A stretch of 53,370 bases of DNA from Candidatus Peribacteria bacterium (GCA_943357175.1 CALRGE010000012.1:1-53370); one strand, 5' to 3'. Numbered from the stretch's first letter, positions 8,146-17,442 are shown. A program made the numbers and translations. Notes: a model not told the origin generated them from the sequence alone.

Positions 8146-9530
8146 ATAGGCTGTTTTAAAATTGAAGTAAAAGCTGCGGCTTTATTAATTATTTCTTCAT
8201 ATTCAGCGGATGGATTCGACTGATTCAACAAAGTCGCGCCGACTCTAAACTTCAAATGTCCATTTTTTATATGGGCAGTTCTGATCAAAATCGCAGTATC
8301 CATTTCACCGGAAAAAGTGAGATATCCAATAGTTCCACCGTAATAACCCCTTCTTTCTGTTTCATATTTTTCAATCAGATTCATAGCGGCTACTTTAGGT
8401 GCTCCTGTTAATGTTCCGGCATTCAAACATGCAAACAGAGCATCTAAAGCCGTAAATTCATCAGCTAACTCACCTTCAAGATGAGCGATTGTATGCATTA
8501 CCTTCGAATATTTTTCAACAAATCGATAATCACTAATTTTAATGTCCGGTTTACAAACCTTACTCAAATCATTACGACCAAGGTCAATTAACATATCTAA
8601 TTCAGACCTTTCTTTAGGATCACACAAAAGTTTTAACATGTTTTCATGATCTTCAATCAAATCATTTCCACGCTTTGCAGTACCTGAAATCGGCCTCATT
8701 TGAACTCGTTTTCCTTCAACTTTAAGCATCATTTCAGGAGAAGCTCCAACTAATTGTTGATCAACAAAATCAAAATAAAACATGTACGGAGAAGGGCTGG
8801 CCTCACGATAAGTCTCATATAAAGCATAAGGATCTCCAAGAAACTCAGCAGTCAATAAATTTGAAAAAACCACCTCAACAATCTCACCACGTTTACAATA
8901 ATCTTTGGCAACTTCCACAAGAGCTTCATATTTCTCACGTGATAATTCAAATTGAACATTTTTTAGCTCAAAACTTTTTGATTCAATCTTTAAATACTTT
9001 TTAACAGACTTTAAGTCTTTAACAATTTCCTCCTTATCTTCTCTATATAAAATAAGCTCATTATCAAATAAAAACGTGTCGAAAAGGAAAAAATCAAAAT
9101 CATTTACATCATTCTCAGGCAAAATCTTCAGAATACTTTCAAAGTGCCTGACAAAATCATAACTAAAGGCGCCATACAAACCAAAAAGTACTTTCTTTTC
9201 CTGCTTGAAAAGCTCTAAAACTTTCCTAAGCACAAAGGAAATATTTTTCTGTTTATATCTGTCTTTCTCTTCAAAGGCAAAATTAGATTCTAAACTTTCG
9301 CCAGCCAAAGCCACATCAATAATATCTTTAAATCTCTTCCCTCGTTCATTTAAAATTTCTATAATAAAATCATTATTTTTGCCTGTGATTCTCAAAACAG
9401 GATCAATGCCCTTCATGCAATTTCCCTTGAACTCATAAATAAATTGACCTTTTAAAGATTGAAAAAACTTATTTGTATCTTGAAATCGCGCCTCTATATA
9501 ACCTTGAATCTTTTCGTATTTGACTTTCAT
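8142..9530 (-). CDS. trpE: Anthranilate synthase component I
   Basis: Converts chorismate to anthranilate with ammonia from the TrpG domain of the next gene. It has 462 residues. The chorismate-binding domain shows VGASPEMMLKVEG, MRPISGTAKRG, DPKERSELDMLIDLGRNDL, KVMHTIAHLEGEL, NAGTLTGAPKVAAMNLIE, RRGYYGGTIGYL and the C-terminal EYEEIINKAAA. The pairing with TrpG in one operon favours TrpE over PabB. No Shine-Dalgarno sequence is visible before the ATG at 9528-9530, which lies just downstream of the attenuator U-tract. Its stop overlaps the trpGDCF start by 4 nt. Confidence 0.95.
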   Translation of the reverse strand: MKVKYEKIQGYIEARFQDTNKFFQSLKGQFIYEFKGNCMKGIDPVLRITGKNNDFIIEILNERGKRFKDIIDVALAGESLESNFAFEEKDRYKQKNISFVLRKVLELFKQEKKVLFGLYGAFSYDFVRHFESILKILPENDVNDFDFFLFDTFLFDNELILYREDKEEIVKDLKSVKKYLKIESKSFELKNVQFELSREKYEALVEVAKDYCKRGEIVEVVFSNLLTAEFLGDPYALYETYREASPSPYMFYFDFVDQQLVGASPEMMLKVEGKRVQMRPISGTAKRGNDLIEDHENMLKLLCDPKERSELDMLIDLGRNDLSKVCKPDIKISDYRFVEKYSKVMHTIAHLEGELADEFTALDALFACLNAGTLTGAPKVAAMNLIEKYETERRGYYGGTIGYLTFSGEMDTAILIRTAHIKNGHLKFRVGATLLNQSNPSAEYEEIINKAAAFTSILKQPI

Positions 9531-9549
9531 AAAATTTAATTTAAATAAA

Positions 9550-9577
9550 AAAACCTCACCAATGACGGAGAGGTTTT
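9550..9577 (-). terminator. Attenuator terminator of the trp operon
   Basis: On the minus strand AAAACCTC pairs with GAGGTTTT, extended by a CC/GG pair past a T-T mismatch, with a GTCATT loop. The T-run continues on the minus strand to 9547. It ends about 17 nt before the trpE start codon. Its 5' arm and loop (CCGTCA at 9563-9568) can instead pair with TGACGG at 9593-9598. Confidence 0.85.
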
Positions 9578-9598
9578 AAAAAAACAGCTCACCCGTCA
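9563..9598 (-). promoter_or_regulatory. Antiterminator pairing (mutually exclusive with the trp attenuator)
   Basis: On the minus strand TGACGG (9598-9593) is an exact complement of CCGTCA (9568-9563), and the following GTGAG can extend onto CTC of the terminator 5' arm. The TGA of the leader peptide is the first part of this segment. A ribosome that finishes the peptide would cover it and let the terminator form. A ribosome stalled on the two Trp codons 13 nt upstream would leave it free. Confidence 0.75.
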
Positions 9599-9637
9599 CT
9601 CAATTTTTGTCCACCAAATTGTTGTTTTCTTGTTCAT
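9596..9637 (-). CDS. trpL: trp leader peptide MNKKTTIWWTKIE
   Basis: A 13-codon frame with tandem Trp codons at positions 8-9, ending TGA. It lies between the trp promoter and the trpE attenuator. It closely parallels E. coli TrpL (14 residues, WW at 10-11). Its role would be to sense charged tRNA-Trp by ribosome stalling rather than to make a functional protein. There is no Shine-Dalgarno sequence; from the inferred promoter the 5' leader would be only about 14 nt. Confidence 0.88.
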   Translation of the reverse strand: MNKKTTIWWTKIE

Positions 9638-9649
9638 AAGGATTATTAT

Positions 9650-9667
9650 GTACTAGTACATTAGTAC
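9650..9667 (-). promoter_or_regulatory. Putative TrpR operator over the -10 box
   Basis: The minus-strand sequence GTACTAATGTACTAGTAC has perfect outer arms GTACTA/TAGTAC and matches 14 of 18 positions of the E. coli trp operator GAACTAGTTAACTAGTAC, including a full ACTAGTAC half-site. It covers the -10 hexamer at 9658-9663, as in E. coli. A TrpR-like gene is encoded in the operon it would control. Confidence 0.78.
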
Positions 9668-9686
9668 AGCTGAATTAAAAAGTCAA
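9658..9686 (-). promoter_or_regulatory. trp operon promoter
   Basis: TTGACT (9681-9686) and TAATGT (9658-9663) are separated by 17 nt on the minus strand, directly downstream of the previous gene's terminator. The same -10 hexamer and spacing occur before the gene at 38066. Predicted transcription start is near 9651. Confidence 0.75.
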
Positions 9687-9689
9687 CAC

Positions 9690-9715
9690 AAAAAAGCCGC
9701 CCGGTTAAAGGCGGC
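9690..9715 (-). terminator. Intrinsic terminator of the SLH protein gene
   Basis: Minus-strand GCCGCC-(8 nt)-GGCGGC stem followed by TTTTTT. It lies just after the stop of the 484-residue protein and immediately before the trp promoter. Confidence 0.9.
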
Positions 9716-9733
9716 TCATATTCTCAAACCAAA

Positions 9734-11188
9734 TTACATTGCATATGCCTCGTAAAATAATGACACGATTTTGAACATTTCAGCTCTGTTAACAGTTTTT
9801 CCAGGCTTAAAAGTGCCATCGGAATATCCGCTGATAATTTCAAGTTCAACTGATGTATTAACCATTGATTCAACTTCATCACTCAAATCAGCCAAATCAC
9901 TTAAATCGGATGTAGCACTTGAACTCACCTCAAGATCAAGCATTTCAAAAACAGTCGCTATAACCTCCCATCTAAAAGTTGCTGTGTTTGCCGCACTAAG
10001 GTCAGAATTTATAACTAAAGACAAAAGTGTAATATCCAAATCTGAATCATAAATACACTGAACATAGCCCCTTGCCCAGTTATCTCCAAGCCAAGTTACT
10101 TCATCTGTTATTGTAACTGTTTTTGGGTCACAACTTGCGACTGCATATGCACCAATGTTTAACTTCTTTGAAAGTTCATAAGATACTTTCAAAAGTTGAA
10201 GTCTTGTTAATGTGTCACTAGGTCCAATCTTTCCGCTCAATTTACCATGTTTATCTTTATATCCACTAAAGAATCCGCCATCAACTGCTACATTCATATA
10301 TTTTACATACCAAGATCCATTTTCAGCATCAGAAGCTACATCATTACCTACCTTAGTTTTATCAGATTTTTCAGAAATCCAGTCCTCACGAGACCATAGT
10401 TTAAATTTCAAATCATAAGCTCCCAAATCAATAATTGTCTCACCTCCTGCATCACTTAAAGACTTAAGTGAAACTGATTGGTCAGAAGATGTTTGAGCAT
10501 TACTAAATACCACAGTTGCTAAATCTGAACCTGTGGCATCAATATCAGCTTTTACTTTGAAGAATATCCCATCATTTGCCCCGACGATTGTAGAATTAAA
10601 AATCAGTGTATCCACATCAGAATCATCAAAATCAATTGAGTCTTCATCCTTTTCAAATTTTACTATCTTAATTGGTTTGGTAATCATCTTACCTTCAAAG
10701 AAAATAGTACCATCTGAGTCATATGTAGTACCTGTAGAGCCTGTTCTTTCAGTACCAAAGAAGCCCCACTGCACGCTTAAGAAATAAGTTTGAGGAAATT
10801 CAAGTGAGGACCAATCCTTTTCCAGCTCCGCCAATACTTCTTCAGCAATATCAGAATCTGAAACTTCTTCTGTTACCGTCTCCGAATCTCCCTCTGAATC
10901 ATCTGAACTAGAATCTTCTGAAACTGACTCATCATCAGACACAAGATCGCTAATTAGATCTTCAGACTCGAGCTCTTCATCTTCATCTTCATCTTCATCT
11001 TCATCTTCATCTTCGTCTTCGTCTTCGTCTTCGTCTTCTACTTCTGCCTCATCTTCAGATTCTGTTGACTCCTCAATTTGAGTCGTTGAATCTACTGAGT
11101 CATCAGTTGATTCGTCAGCTAATGCCGCTAAGGGTAATAAACTGGCTATTATGGCGGAGGCCATAACTAGTGACATATACTTTTTCAT
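9734..11188 (-). CDS. Secreted acidic protein with C-terminal SLH domains
   Basis: It has 484 residues, with an N-terminal signal peptide (MKKYMSLVMASAIIASLLPLAALA) and cleavage after ALA likely. A very acidic low-complexity stretch follows (about residues 30-125, including an Asp/Glu run). A middle domain of about 200 residues has no recognised fold. The C-terminal third looks like two or three S-layer homology domains, the last reading GYSDGTFKPGKTVNRAEMFKIV. SLH domains bind secondary cell-wall polymers, so it probably sits on the cell surface. It is monocistronic, with its own terminator. The Asp/Glu run comes from near-perfect hexamer repeats. Confidence 0.75.
   Translation of the reverse strand: MKKYMSLVMASAIIASLLPLAALADESTDDSVDSTTQIEESTESEDEAEVEDEDEDEDEDEDEDEDEDEDEELESEDLISDLVSDDESVSEDSSSDDSEGDSETVTEEVSDSDIAEEVLAELEKDWSSLEFPQTYFLSVQWGFFGTERTGSTGTTYDSDGTIFFEGKMITKPIKIVKFEKDEDSIDFDDSDVDTLIFNSTIVGANDGIFFKVKADIDATGSDLATVVFSNAQTSSDQSVSLKSLSDAGGETIIDLGAYDLKFKLWSREDWISEKSDKTKVGNDVASDAENGSWYVKYMNVAVDGGFFSGYKDKHGKLSGKIGPSDTLTRLQLLKVSYELSKKLNIGAYAVASCDPKTVTITDEVTWLGDNWARGYVQCIYDSDLDITLLSLVINSDLSAANTATFRWEVIATVFEMLDLEVSSSATSDLSDLADLSDEVESMVNTSVELEIISGYSDGTFKPGKTVNRAEMFKIVSLFYEAYAM
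10976..11037 (+). repeat. Tandem hexamer repeat (cttcat/cttcgt)
   Basis: About ten copies of a 6-bp unit encode Glu-Asp dipeptides on the minus strand within the SLH protein. The unit is a multiple of three, so slippage would change the length of the acidic linker without shifting the frame. Confidence 0.85.
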
Positions 11189-11292
11189 GTGATTATGGTT
11201 GTTAAATTATTCACATAAACAGTACAGAACTTAAGAAGTTTCGCAAAAAAAACTTATTGCATTGATACTAATAAGTTGCATTAGAGTTTCAC

Positions 11293-11317
11293 AAAAAAAC
11301 CGTCCAATTTAGGACGG
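11293..11317 (-). terminator. Terminator downstream of 16S rRNA
   Basis: Minus-strand CCGTCC-TAAATT-GGACGG stem followed by TTTTTTT. It closes the rRNA transcription unit about 120 nt after the 16S end; no tRNA, 23S or 5S lies between. Confidence 0.85.
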
Positions 11318-11344
11318 CCTTTAAATTCTTTAGAATTGATAACC

Positions 11345-13007
<1,663 letters not shown>

Positions 13008-13060
13008 AACTGTCAAAGGTCTAAAGAAGAAAACAAACCGCAAAAGCAATTTGCCTACGC

Positions 13061-13088
13061 ATTTTAAAGATTCGCAAAACAAAGTCAA
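13061..13088 (-). promoter_or_regulatory. 16S rRNA promoter
   Basis: Minus-strand TTGACT (13083-13088), 16-nt spacer, TAAAAT (13061-13066), upstream of the processing stem. This is the strongest match between the 16S gene and the 143-residue gene. Confidence 0.65.
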
Positions 13089-13105
13089 GAGAATATTTAA
13101 GGAAT

Positions 13106-13537
13106 TTATAAATACCTCCCCCACCAATCTTTCAGGTTAGCTTTTGCTGTTTCGTGATGTTTCGACGCAAAAGCAATCTCAATTGCCTCATCAATTGCAA
13201 ATGGAGTTGCAGACTTTCTTGCGCCATAAACATATGTAGGAAGTCTTTCAAAATCCGCTTTTAAATGCTGAATAATAATTTCCGGATCCTCTCTAAGAAA
13301 CAAAACTCCGGCATTTGGAATAAACTTCATTATATAGTTTTCGAAGATTCTCATAGCAAACGGCCTCTGAGCATCAACAAAAACAAGCTTTATAGATTTC
13401 CTAATAATCTCACTTTGCTGTCTTATTAATAATGCTTCACCAAAAGTTGGTACACCTATAGCTGTGAAATCCGCTCTTGATAGCTGTTCCTTATACAACC
13501 ATTCATCTCTATCGATAAATAAAACAGATTTTTCCAT
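13106..13537 (-). CDS. Unknown protein, possibly receiver-like
   Basis: It has 143 residues, soluble, with no signal peptide. The pattern loosely follows a response-regulator receiver fold: VLFIDRDE near the start (acidic pair), LVFVDAQRPF at about 49-58 (phosphoacceptor-like Asp) and RKSATPFAIDEAIEIAF at about 107-123 (Lys-x-x-x-PF). The match is weak, no output domain follows and no kinase lies nearby, so the function is open. It is divergent from clpP, and the 16S gene follows it on the same strand. Confidence 0.5.
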   Translation of the reverse strand: MEKSVLFIDRDEWLYKEQLSRADFTAIGVPTFGEALLIRQQSEIIRKSIKLVFVDAQRPFAMRIFENYIMKFIPNAGVLFLREDPEIIIQHLKADFERLPTYVYGARKSATPFAIDEAIEIAFASKHHETAKANLKDWWGRYL

Positions 13538-13607
13538 AAATGAGCAGGAATTCTACCACTAATGTTATTTTCTGCAATACAGACAGGAAGCCCGACAACA
13601 AATTTCA

Positions 13608-13616
13608 TGATATAAT
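13608..13616 (+). promoter_or_regulatory. Extended -10 promoter of clpP
   Basis: TGATATAAT is a full extended -10. A start near 13623 would give a leader of about 19 nt to the ATG at 13642 and exclude the longer open frame from 13540. Confidence 0.5.
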
Positions 13617-13641
13617 AAGAAAAGTAAATTTAATCCACGCT

Positions 13642-14319
13642 ATGAATCAATTCTATCAATTCACAAAAAGCTCTCTACTAAGCGATCAGATCCGATCAAT
13701 CAAAAATAACGGTTCATTTGCTTCAAAAGAAGTTAGTGACATGCTAGTTCCTACTGTACTTGAAAAAACAGTAAACGGTGAACGGGCTTACGATATTTTC
13801 TCAAGACTTTTGAAAGACCGATTAATTATGTTAAGCGACGGAATCGACTCTCACATTTCAAATTTGATTGTAGCTCAACTGCTATTCCTAGAAGCTGAAG
13901 ATCCAAAAAAAGACATTATAATGTATGTGAATTCTCCGGGAGGTCATGTTACTGCCGGTTTGGCAATTTACGACACTATGCAATATGTAAAACCTGACGT
14001 TTCAACAGTTTGTATGGGTATGGCCGCTTCAATGGGAGCAGTTTTGTTGACTGCAGGTGCAGCCGGAAAACGTTTCATTCTACCAAATGCAGAAGTGATG
14101 ATTCACCAACCACTCGGAGGAACTGAAGGTCAGGCGACAGATATCGCAATTCACGCCGAGCACATTCTTAGAACAAAAAAGAATCTCAATACGATTATTG
14201 CCAAGCATTGTAACCAGAAATTGGCCAAAGTTGAGAATGATACCGAACGAGATTACTTTATGAGCGCTGATGAAGCCAAGAAATATGGCATCATCGACAA
14301 AATTATTGATAAAAGATAA
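13642..14319 (+). CDS. clpP: ATP-dependent Clp protease proteolytic subunit
   Basis: Serine protease that forms a tetradecameric chamber fed by ClpX, ClpA or ClpC. The core starts at [30 protein letters not shown] and shows [28 protein letters not shown] (Ser), VMIHQPLGG (His) and [21 protein letters not shown] (Asp region). The frame is open from 13540; 13642 is chosen because of the extended -10 just before it, giving 225 residues with a 33-residue N-terminal extension that may be a propeptide. An ATG at 13741 would give the usual 192-residue length and has weak purine-rich sequence before it. The stop abuts the stop of the convergent gene with no spacer. Confidence 0.93.
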   Translation: MNQFYQFTKSSLLSDQIRSIKNNGSFASKEVSDMLVPTVLEKTVNGERAYDIFSRLLKDRLIMLSDGIDSHISNLIVAQLLFLEAEDPKKDIIMYVNSPGGHVTAGLAIYDTMQYVKPDVSTVCMGMAASMGAVLLTAGAAGKRFILPNAEVMIHQPLGGTEGQATDIAIHAEHILRTKKNLNTIIAKHCNQKLAKVENDTERDYFMSADEAKKYGIIDKIIDKR

Positions 14320-14619
14320 TTATAGCTCGATTGTTGGCCTGTCATTTTCAGATAGCGCAGAAGAAACCTGTCCTTTTGTTCCAAAATGAATTTCTGCAAA
14401 CTCTTTTGTAACACCCGATTGTACGGCCTCTTCAACAGAAGTACATTTTGAAAGTATTCGACCAACAGAAGCATGAATGCTGTCCATACCGTTGCCGGCA
14501 GGTTTTCGAGATACATCAAATCTTCCTTTTGGATGTGCCTCTCCTAAACCTGCATTTGAAATCGGCGCCCCAATTCTTGTAACCGAACCATCTGAACATT
14601 GTGATAATTTATCACTCAT
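14320..14619 (-). CDS. Small unknown protein, probably disordered
   Basis: From MSDKLSQC it has 99 residues, rich in Gly, Ser, Lys and Ala, with no membrane segment and no recognised family. An upstream ATG at 14649 adds ten hydrophobic residues and is less likely. It faces clpP tail to tail with zero spacing. In style it resembles the small protein at 48059. Confidence 0.45.
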   Translation of the reverse strand: MSDKLSQCSDGSVTRIGAPISNAGLGEAHPKGRFDVSRKPAGNGMDSIHASVGRILSKCTSVEEAVQSGVTKEFAEIHFGTKGQVSSALSENDRPTIEL

Positions 14620-14649
14620 AAATAAAAAATTTAAAAAATAAAAACTCAT

Positions 14650-14895
14650 CTGTACAAAATGAGAATGCTTTCTTTCTTGTGTCTGTCAGTGAGATTTATT
14701 TTGACGAAAAATAAACTCTGAGAACTCAGACCTTCAAAGTGAAACTTCTCGCGCACGAGAATGTACCATATTTGAGTTTCTGAATTAGCTACCCCACTTA
14801 ACAGAAGCTCGGTGAGCTTCCTATACGTGAAGAAAAAGAGGATTCTAATTTTGTTTTTTCTGCCGTTTTTTCAATGAGCAATTTCTTGTCGAGAG
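14650..14895 (-). ncRNA. Candidate structured RNA or long structured leader
   Basis: An intergenic stretch of about 300 nt without a convincing gene holds four strong hairpins: 14691-14718 (TTTATTTT/AAAATAAA plus GAG/CTC), 14718-14729 (CTGAG-AA-CTCAG), 14746-14761 (TTCTCG/CGAGAA) and 14804-14820 (GAAGCTC/GAGCTTC). A weak minus-strand promoter lies before it (TTGACT 14920-14925, 17 nt, TAAATA). I looked for and did not find tmRNA, RNase P or SRP signatures. Strand, ends and function are inferred. Confidence 0.35.
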
Positions 14896-14971
14896 ATATT
14901 TAATACAAGGAGGTCCGGAAGTCAAGACTCAAAAATAGCAAAATATATTAAATTAATATAAATTGATGCAG

Positions 14972-15532
14972 ATGAAAAAAATATTGTCTGTCATTTTTGG
15001 GTCAATTCTCCTCACAGCCTGCGGTGCAACTAGCATAGGCGGCACGGACGATAATCCAACTTTTTATACTTACGAAACCAGCTCATACCAAATTGATATT
15101 CCGGACACTTGGGAAATAATCACAGATTTTGATTCAAGTTACACAGACGGAATTGAAATCGCCTTCAAAAACAACTTAAAAGACCAGAAGTTCATCGCGA
15201 ATGTGAGCATAATTCATGAAAGAGATGACAAAAGCTTAACAAATGCAGATATTTCTCAAGAAAAACTGAAAAATAATTCAGGAACTCTTATAAATTACAA
15301 CCTTGATTCACAAACTGAAATCGATTTGAAAATTGGTTCAAATGAGACTGCCACTTTTCTGAATAGATTTTCAGGAAAAAATAAAAGTGATGGATATACA
15401 TTCAATTTCATACAAACTTACCTCACAAAAGGCAACGATATATGGATAGTAACAGCCACAAATCTCACAGATGAAGATGAGTTCGTGGTTGAACGAATGG
15501 AAAAAATGCTTACTACTTTTGCCCTAAAATAA
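14972..15532 (+). CDS. Lipoprotein of unknown function
   Basis: A signal peptide MKKILSVIFGSILLTAC has a clear lipobox (LTAC) with Cys at about residue 17, so it would be lipidated and membrane-anchored. The remaining roughly 170 residues begin TSSYQIDIPDTWEI, a pattern like PsbP/MOG1-type secreted beta domains, but the family is not certain. ATG codons at 14966 and 14972 are both possible; the second gives the more typical signal peptide. Its stop shares a base with the start of lgt, the enzyme that would lipidate it. Confidence 0.75.
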   Translation: MKKILSVIFGSILLTACGATSIGGTDDNPTFYTYETSSYQIDIPDTWEIITDFDSSYTDGIEIAFKNNLKDQKFIANVSIIHERDDKSLTNADISQEKLKNNSGTLINYNLDSQTEIDLKIGSNETATFLNRFSGKNKSDGYTFNFIQTYLTKGNDIWIVTATNLTDEDEFVVERMEKMLTTFALK

Positions 15533-16308
15533 TGTTCAATTGGAATATAGATCCTGTTTTATTTAGTATTGGTCCTCTGGAAATCAGATACTACGGCGTG
15601 TTTTTTGCTGCCGGCCTAATGCTGGCATATTTGCTCGCTAGAAAAATGTGCAGAATAAAAAATCTCTCGGTTGATACCTTAGATGATTTATCAGTTTATT
15701 TAATAGTCGGCTTAATTGTTGGTGCGAGATTTGGCCATATTATTTTTTATGAATCTGATTATTACCTTGCCAACCCACAGCAAATTTTAAAGGTTTGGGA
15801 AGGTGGATTAGCAAGTCACGGTGCAGCAATTGGAACTCTTGTGGCTTATGGAATATTTTTACTCCGACACAAAAAAGTTCGTGTATTTGATTACGCAGAT
15901 ATTGTTGCAGTCGCAGCATGTATTCCTATTTCATTTATAAGACTTGGAAATTTCTTCAACAGTGAAATTTACGGTAGAATTACAGATTTACCTTGGGCAG
16001 TAACTTTTTCTAGAATCGACGACTTAAGCAGACATCCATCACAAATTTATGAATTCCTAATGGGGATGCTGATTCTTGCAATAATGTATCCACTTTGGAT
16101 TAGAAAAAACAAAAAAGCTTCAAGCGGCTTCTTCTTTGGCCTATTTTTTATTCTATATTTTGCAGCAAGATTTACAGTAGAATTCTTCAAAGAATATCCG
16201 CTACACGAAAATTTTTTCAACCTCACAACAGGTCAAATTTTGAGCCTTCCATTTTTCCTTTTCGGTTGCATTATTTTCTTCAAATCTACTCATGAAAATA
16301 ATCGATAG
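15532..16308 (+). CDS. lgt: Prolipoprotein diacylglyceryl transferase
   Basis: Membrane enzyme that attaches diacylglycerol to the lipobox Cys of prolipoproteins. It has 258 residues and about seven hydrophobic segments. Motifs are YYGVFFAAGLMLAY, VGARFGHIIFYE, WEGGLASHGA (essential His) and RLGNFFNSEIYG (the Lgt signature). It follows a lipoprotein gene and overlaps the next membrane-protein gene by 17 nt. Confidence 0.96.
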   Translation: MFNWNIDPVLFSIGPLEIRYYGVFFAAGLMLAYLLARKMCRIKNLSVDTLDDLSVYLIVGLIVGARFGHIIFYESDYYLANPQQILKVWEGGLASHGAAIGTLVAYGIFLLRHKKVRVFDYADIVAVAACIPISFIRLGNFFNSEIYGRITDLPWAVTFSRIDDLSRHPSQIYEFLMGMLILAIMYPLWIRKNKKASSGFFFGLFFILYFAARFTVEFFKEYPLHENFFNLTTGQILSLPFFLFGCIIFFKSTHENNR

Positions 16309-16834
16309 AGATTTTGACGATATTTTCTTTTCTCAATTTAGAGGAATCTTGGGTGGAATTATCGTCGGATTAATAATTGCTCTACACAAAGGAAATCTTT
16401 TCGAAATTCCGGGAATGCTGATTCTAATTCCAGGCTTACTCGAAATGCGTGGAAGCATTGGAGGAACATTCGCCTCAAGAATTTGCTCCGGGCTTTATTT
16501 AGGAATAATTAAACCTGATAAACTATTCACAAAACTAATTCGCGAAAATTTTTTAGCTACTTTAATTTTGACAGCAACTAGCTCAACTGTAATTGGACTC
16601 GTTGCATTTTTGGTGAATTTTTTTATATTAAATAATCTTAATCCTGATTTAATTTTAATAGCAGTTCTTTCAGGAATAATTGGCAATTTAATTGAAATAC
16701 CACTCACACTATTCGTAACTATTTTCTACTTCAAAAGAGGAGATGATCCAAATAATAGTATCGGGCCATTTGTCTCAACAACAGGTGACATTGTGAATAT
16801 TTTAGCACTCTTAATTGCCATTAAATTAGTATGA
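16292..16834 (+). CDS. MgtE/SLC41-like membrane protein, first half
   Basis: It has 180 residues and about five transmembrane segments. GLLEMRGSIGGTFASRI and GDDPNNSIGPFVSTTGDIVNILAL match the MgtE membrane-domain signature (Asp-Pro before Gly-Pro-x-x-x-Thr-Thr-x-Asp). It lacks the cytoplasmic N and CBS domains of true MgtE, as in the domain-only MgtE-like proteins of archaea. It overlaps its likely partner by 4 nt. Divalent cation transport is inferred. Confidence 0.72.
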   Translation: MKIIDRDFDDIFFSQFRGILGGIIVGLIIALHKGNLFEIPGMLILIPGLLEMRGSIGGTFASRICSGLYLGIIKPDKLFTKLIRENFLATLILTATSSTVIGLVAFLVNFFILNNLNPDLILIAVLSGIIGNLIEIPLTLFVTIFYFKRGDDPNNSIGPFVSTTGDIVNILALLIAIKLV

Positions 16835-17442
16835 AAGAATTATCAAAAAAAACTCGATTTTACATGAAGGAATATGGGCCTCATTCCCATGTTTCTTATA
16901 AAATCGTGAAGGAAAGTATGAAAATTTTAATTTTCGCTTCGATAATGAGTTCTCTTGGTGGTCTATTTATTGAAAGAATTAAAGTGCTGATTTTCAGTGT
17001 GATTCCAATGATTATTCTCCTTCCCTATCTGAATCATATGATAGGAAATTTTGGCACAATCATTGCAACAAAATTTTCAACTTATTTACACGAAGGAAAA
17101 ATCGACAAGAAATGGTGGAGATCTAAAGCATTAATCAGATTATTCATTCAAATTCTGATTATAGCTTTGTTTATGAGCACAGTTTCTGCACTCGTGGCAT
17201 TACTTGTTACAAGCGCCAAATACCCAGTTGAACCGGATTTTGCTTATAAAATCTTCGCAATTGCAATTTTAGACGTTCTAATTTTAGTAAACATAATGTT
17301 TTTCACTTCAATCTTTGCGGGTTTCCATTTCTACAAGAAGAAGGAAGATCCGAACAATTTCCTTATACCAATAATAACCTCCATTTCCGATTTCGGAAAC
17401 ATGCTGGTATTGAGTTTATTGGTTATTTACTTTTTTAAGTAG
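16831..17442 (+). CDS. MgtE/SLC41-like membrane protein, second half
   Basis: It has 203 residues and about five transmembrane segments. It repeats the first protein's layout, ending KKEDPNNFLIPIITSISDFGNML, which parallels DDPNN...TTGDIVN in its neighbour but is more degenerate. Coupled by ATGA overlap, the two probably form a heterodimer equal to one two-domain SLC41-type transporter. Confidence 0.65.
   Translation: MKELSKKTRFYMKEYGPHSHVSYKIVKESMKILIFASIMSSLGGLFIERIKVLIFSVIPMIILLPYLNHMIGNFGTIIATKFSTYLHEGKIDKKWWRSKALIRLFIQILIIALFMSTVSALVALLVTSAKYPVEPDFAYKIFAIAILDVLILVNIMFFTSIFAGFHFYKKKEDPNNFLIPIITSISDFGNMLVLSLLVIYFFK

Noticed and set aside
9541-9600. Simple bidirectional terminator before trpE
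   Set aside because: The exact TGACGG/CCGTCA alternative pairing and the WW leader peptide make an attenuator a better explanation.
10976-11037. Phase-variable switch in the hexamer repeat
   Set aside because: The unit is 6 bp, so copy-number change keeps the frame; only linker length would vary.
13540-13641. Longer clpP starting at 13540
   Set aside because: The extra 34 residues are unlike ClpP and an extended -10 promoter lies within them.
14253-14519. 88-codon minus-strand frame overlapping the end of clpP
   Set aside because: It overlaps both clpP and the better-supported small gene at 14320 in another frame and shows no protein-like pattern.
14650-14925. tmRNA, RNase P RNA or SRP RNA
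   Set aside because: No tRNA-like ends or tag peptide, no GAGGAAAGTC-type core and no SRP GGAAGCA loop were found.
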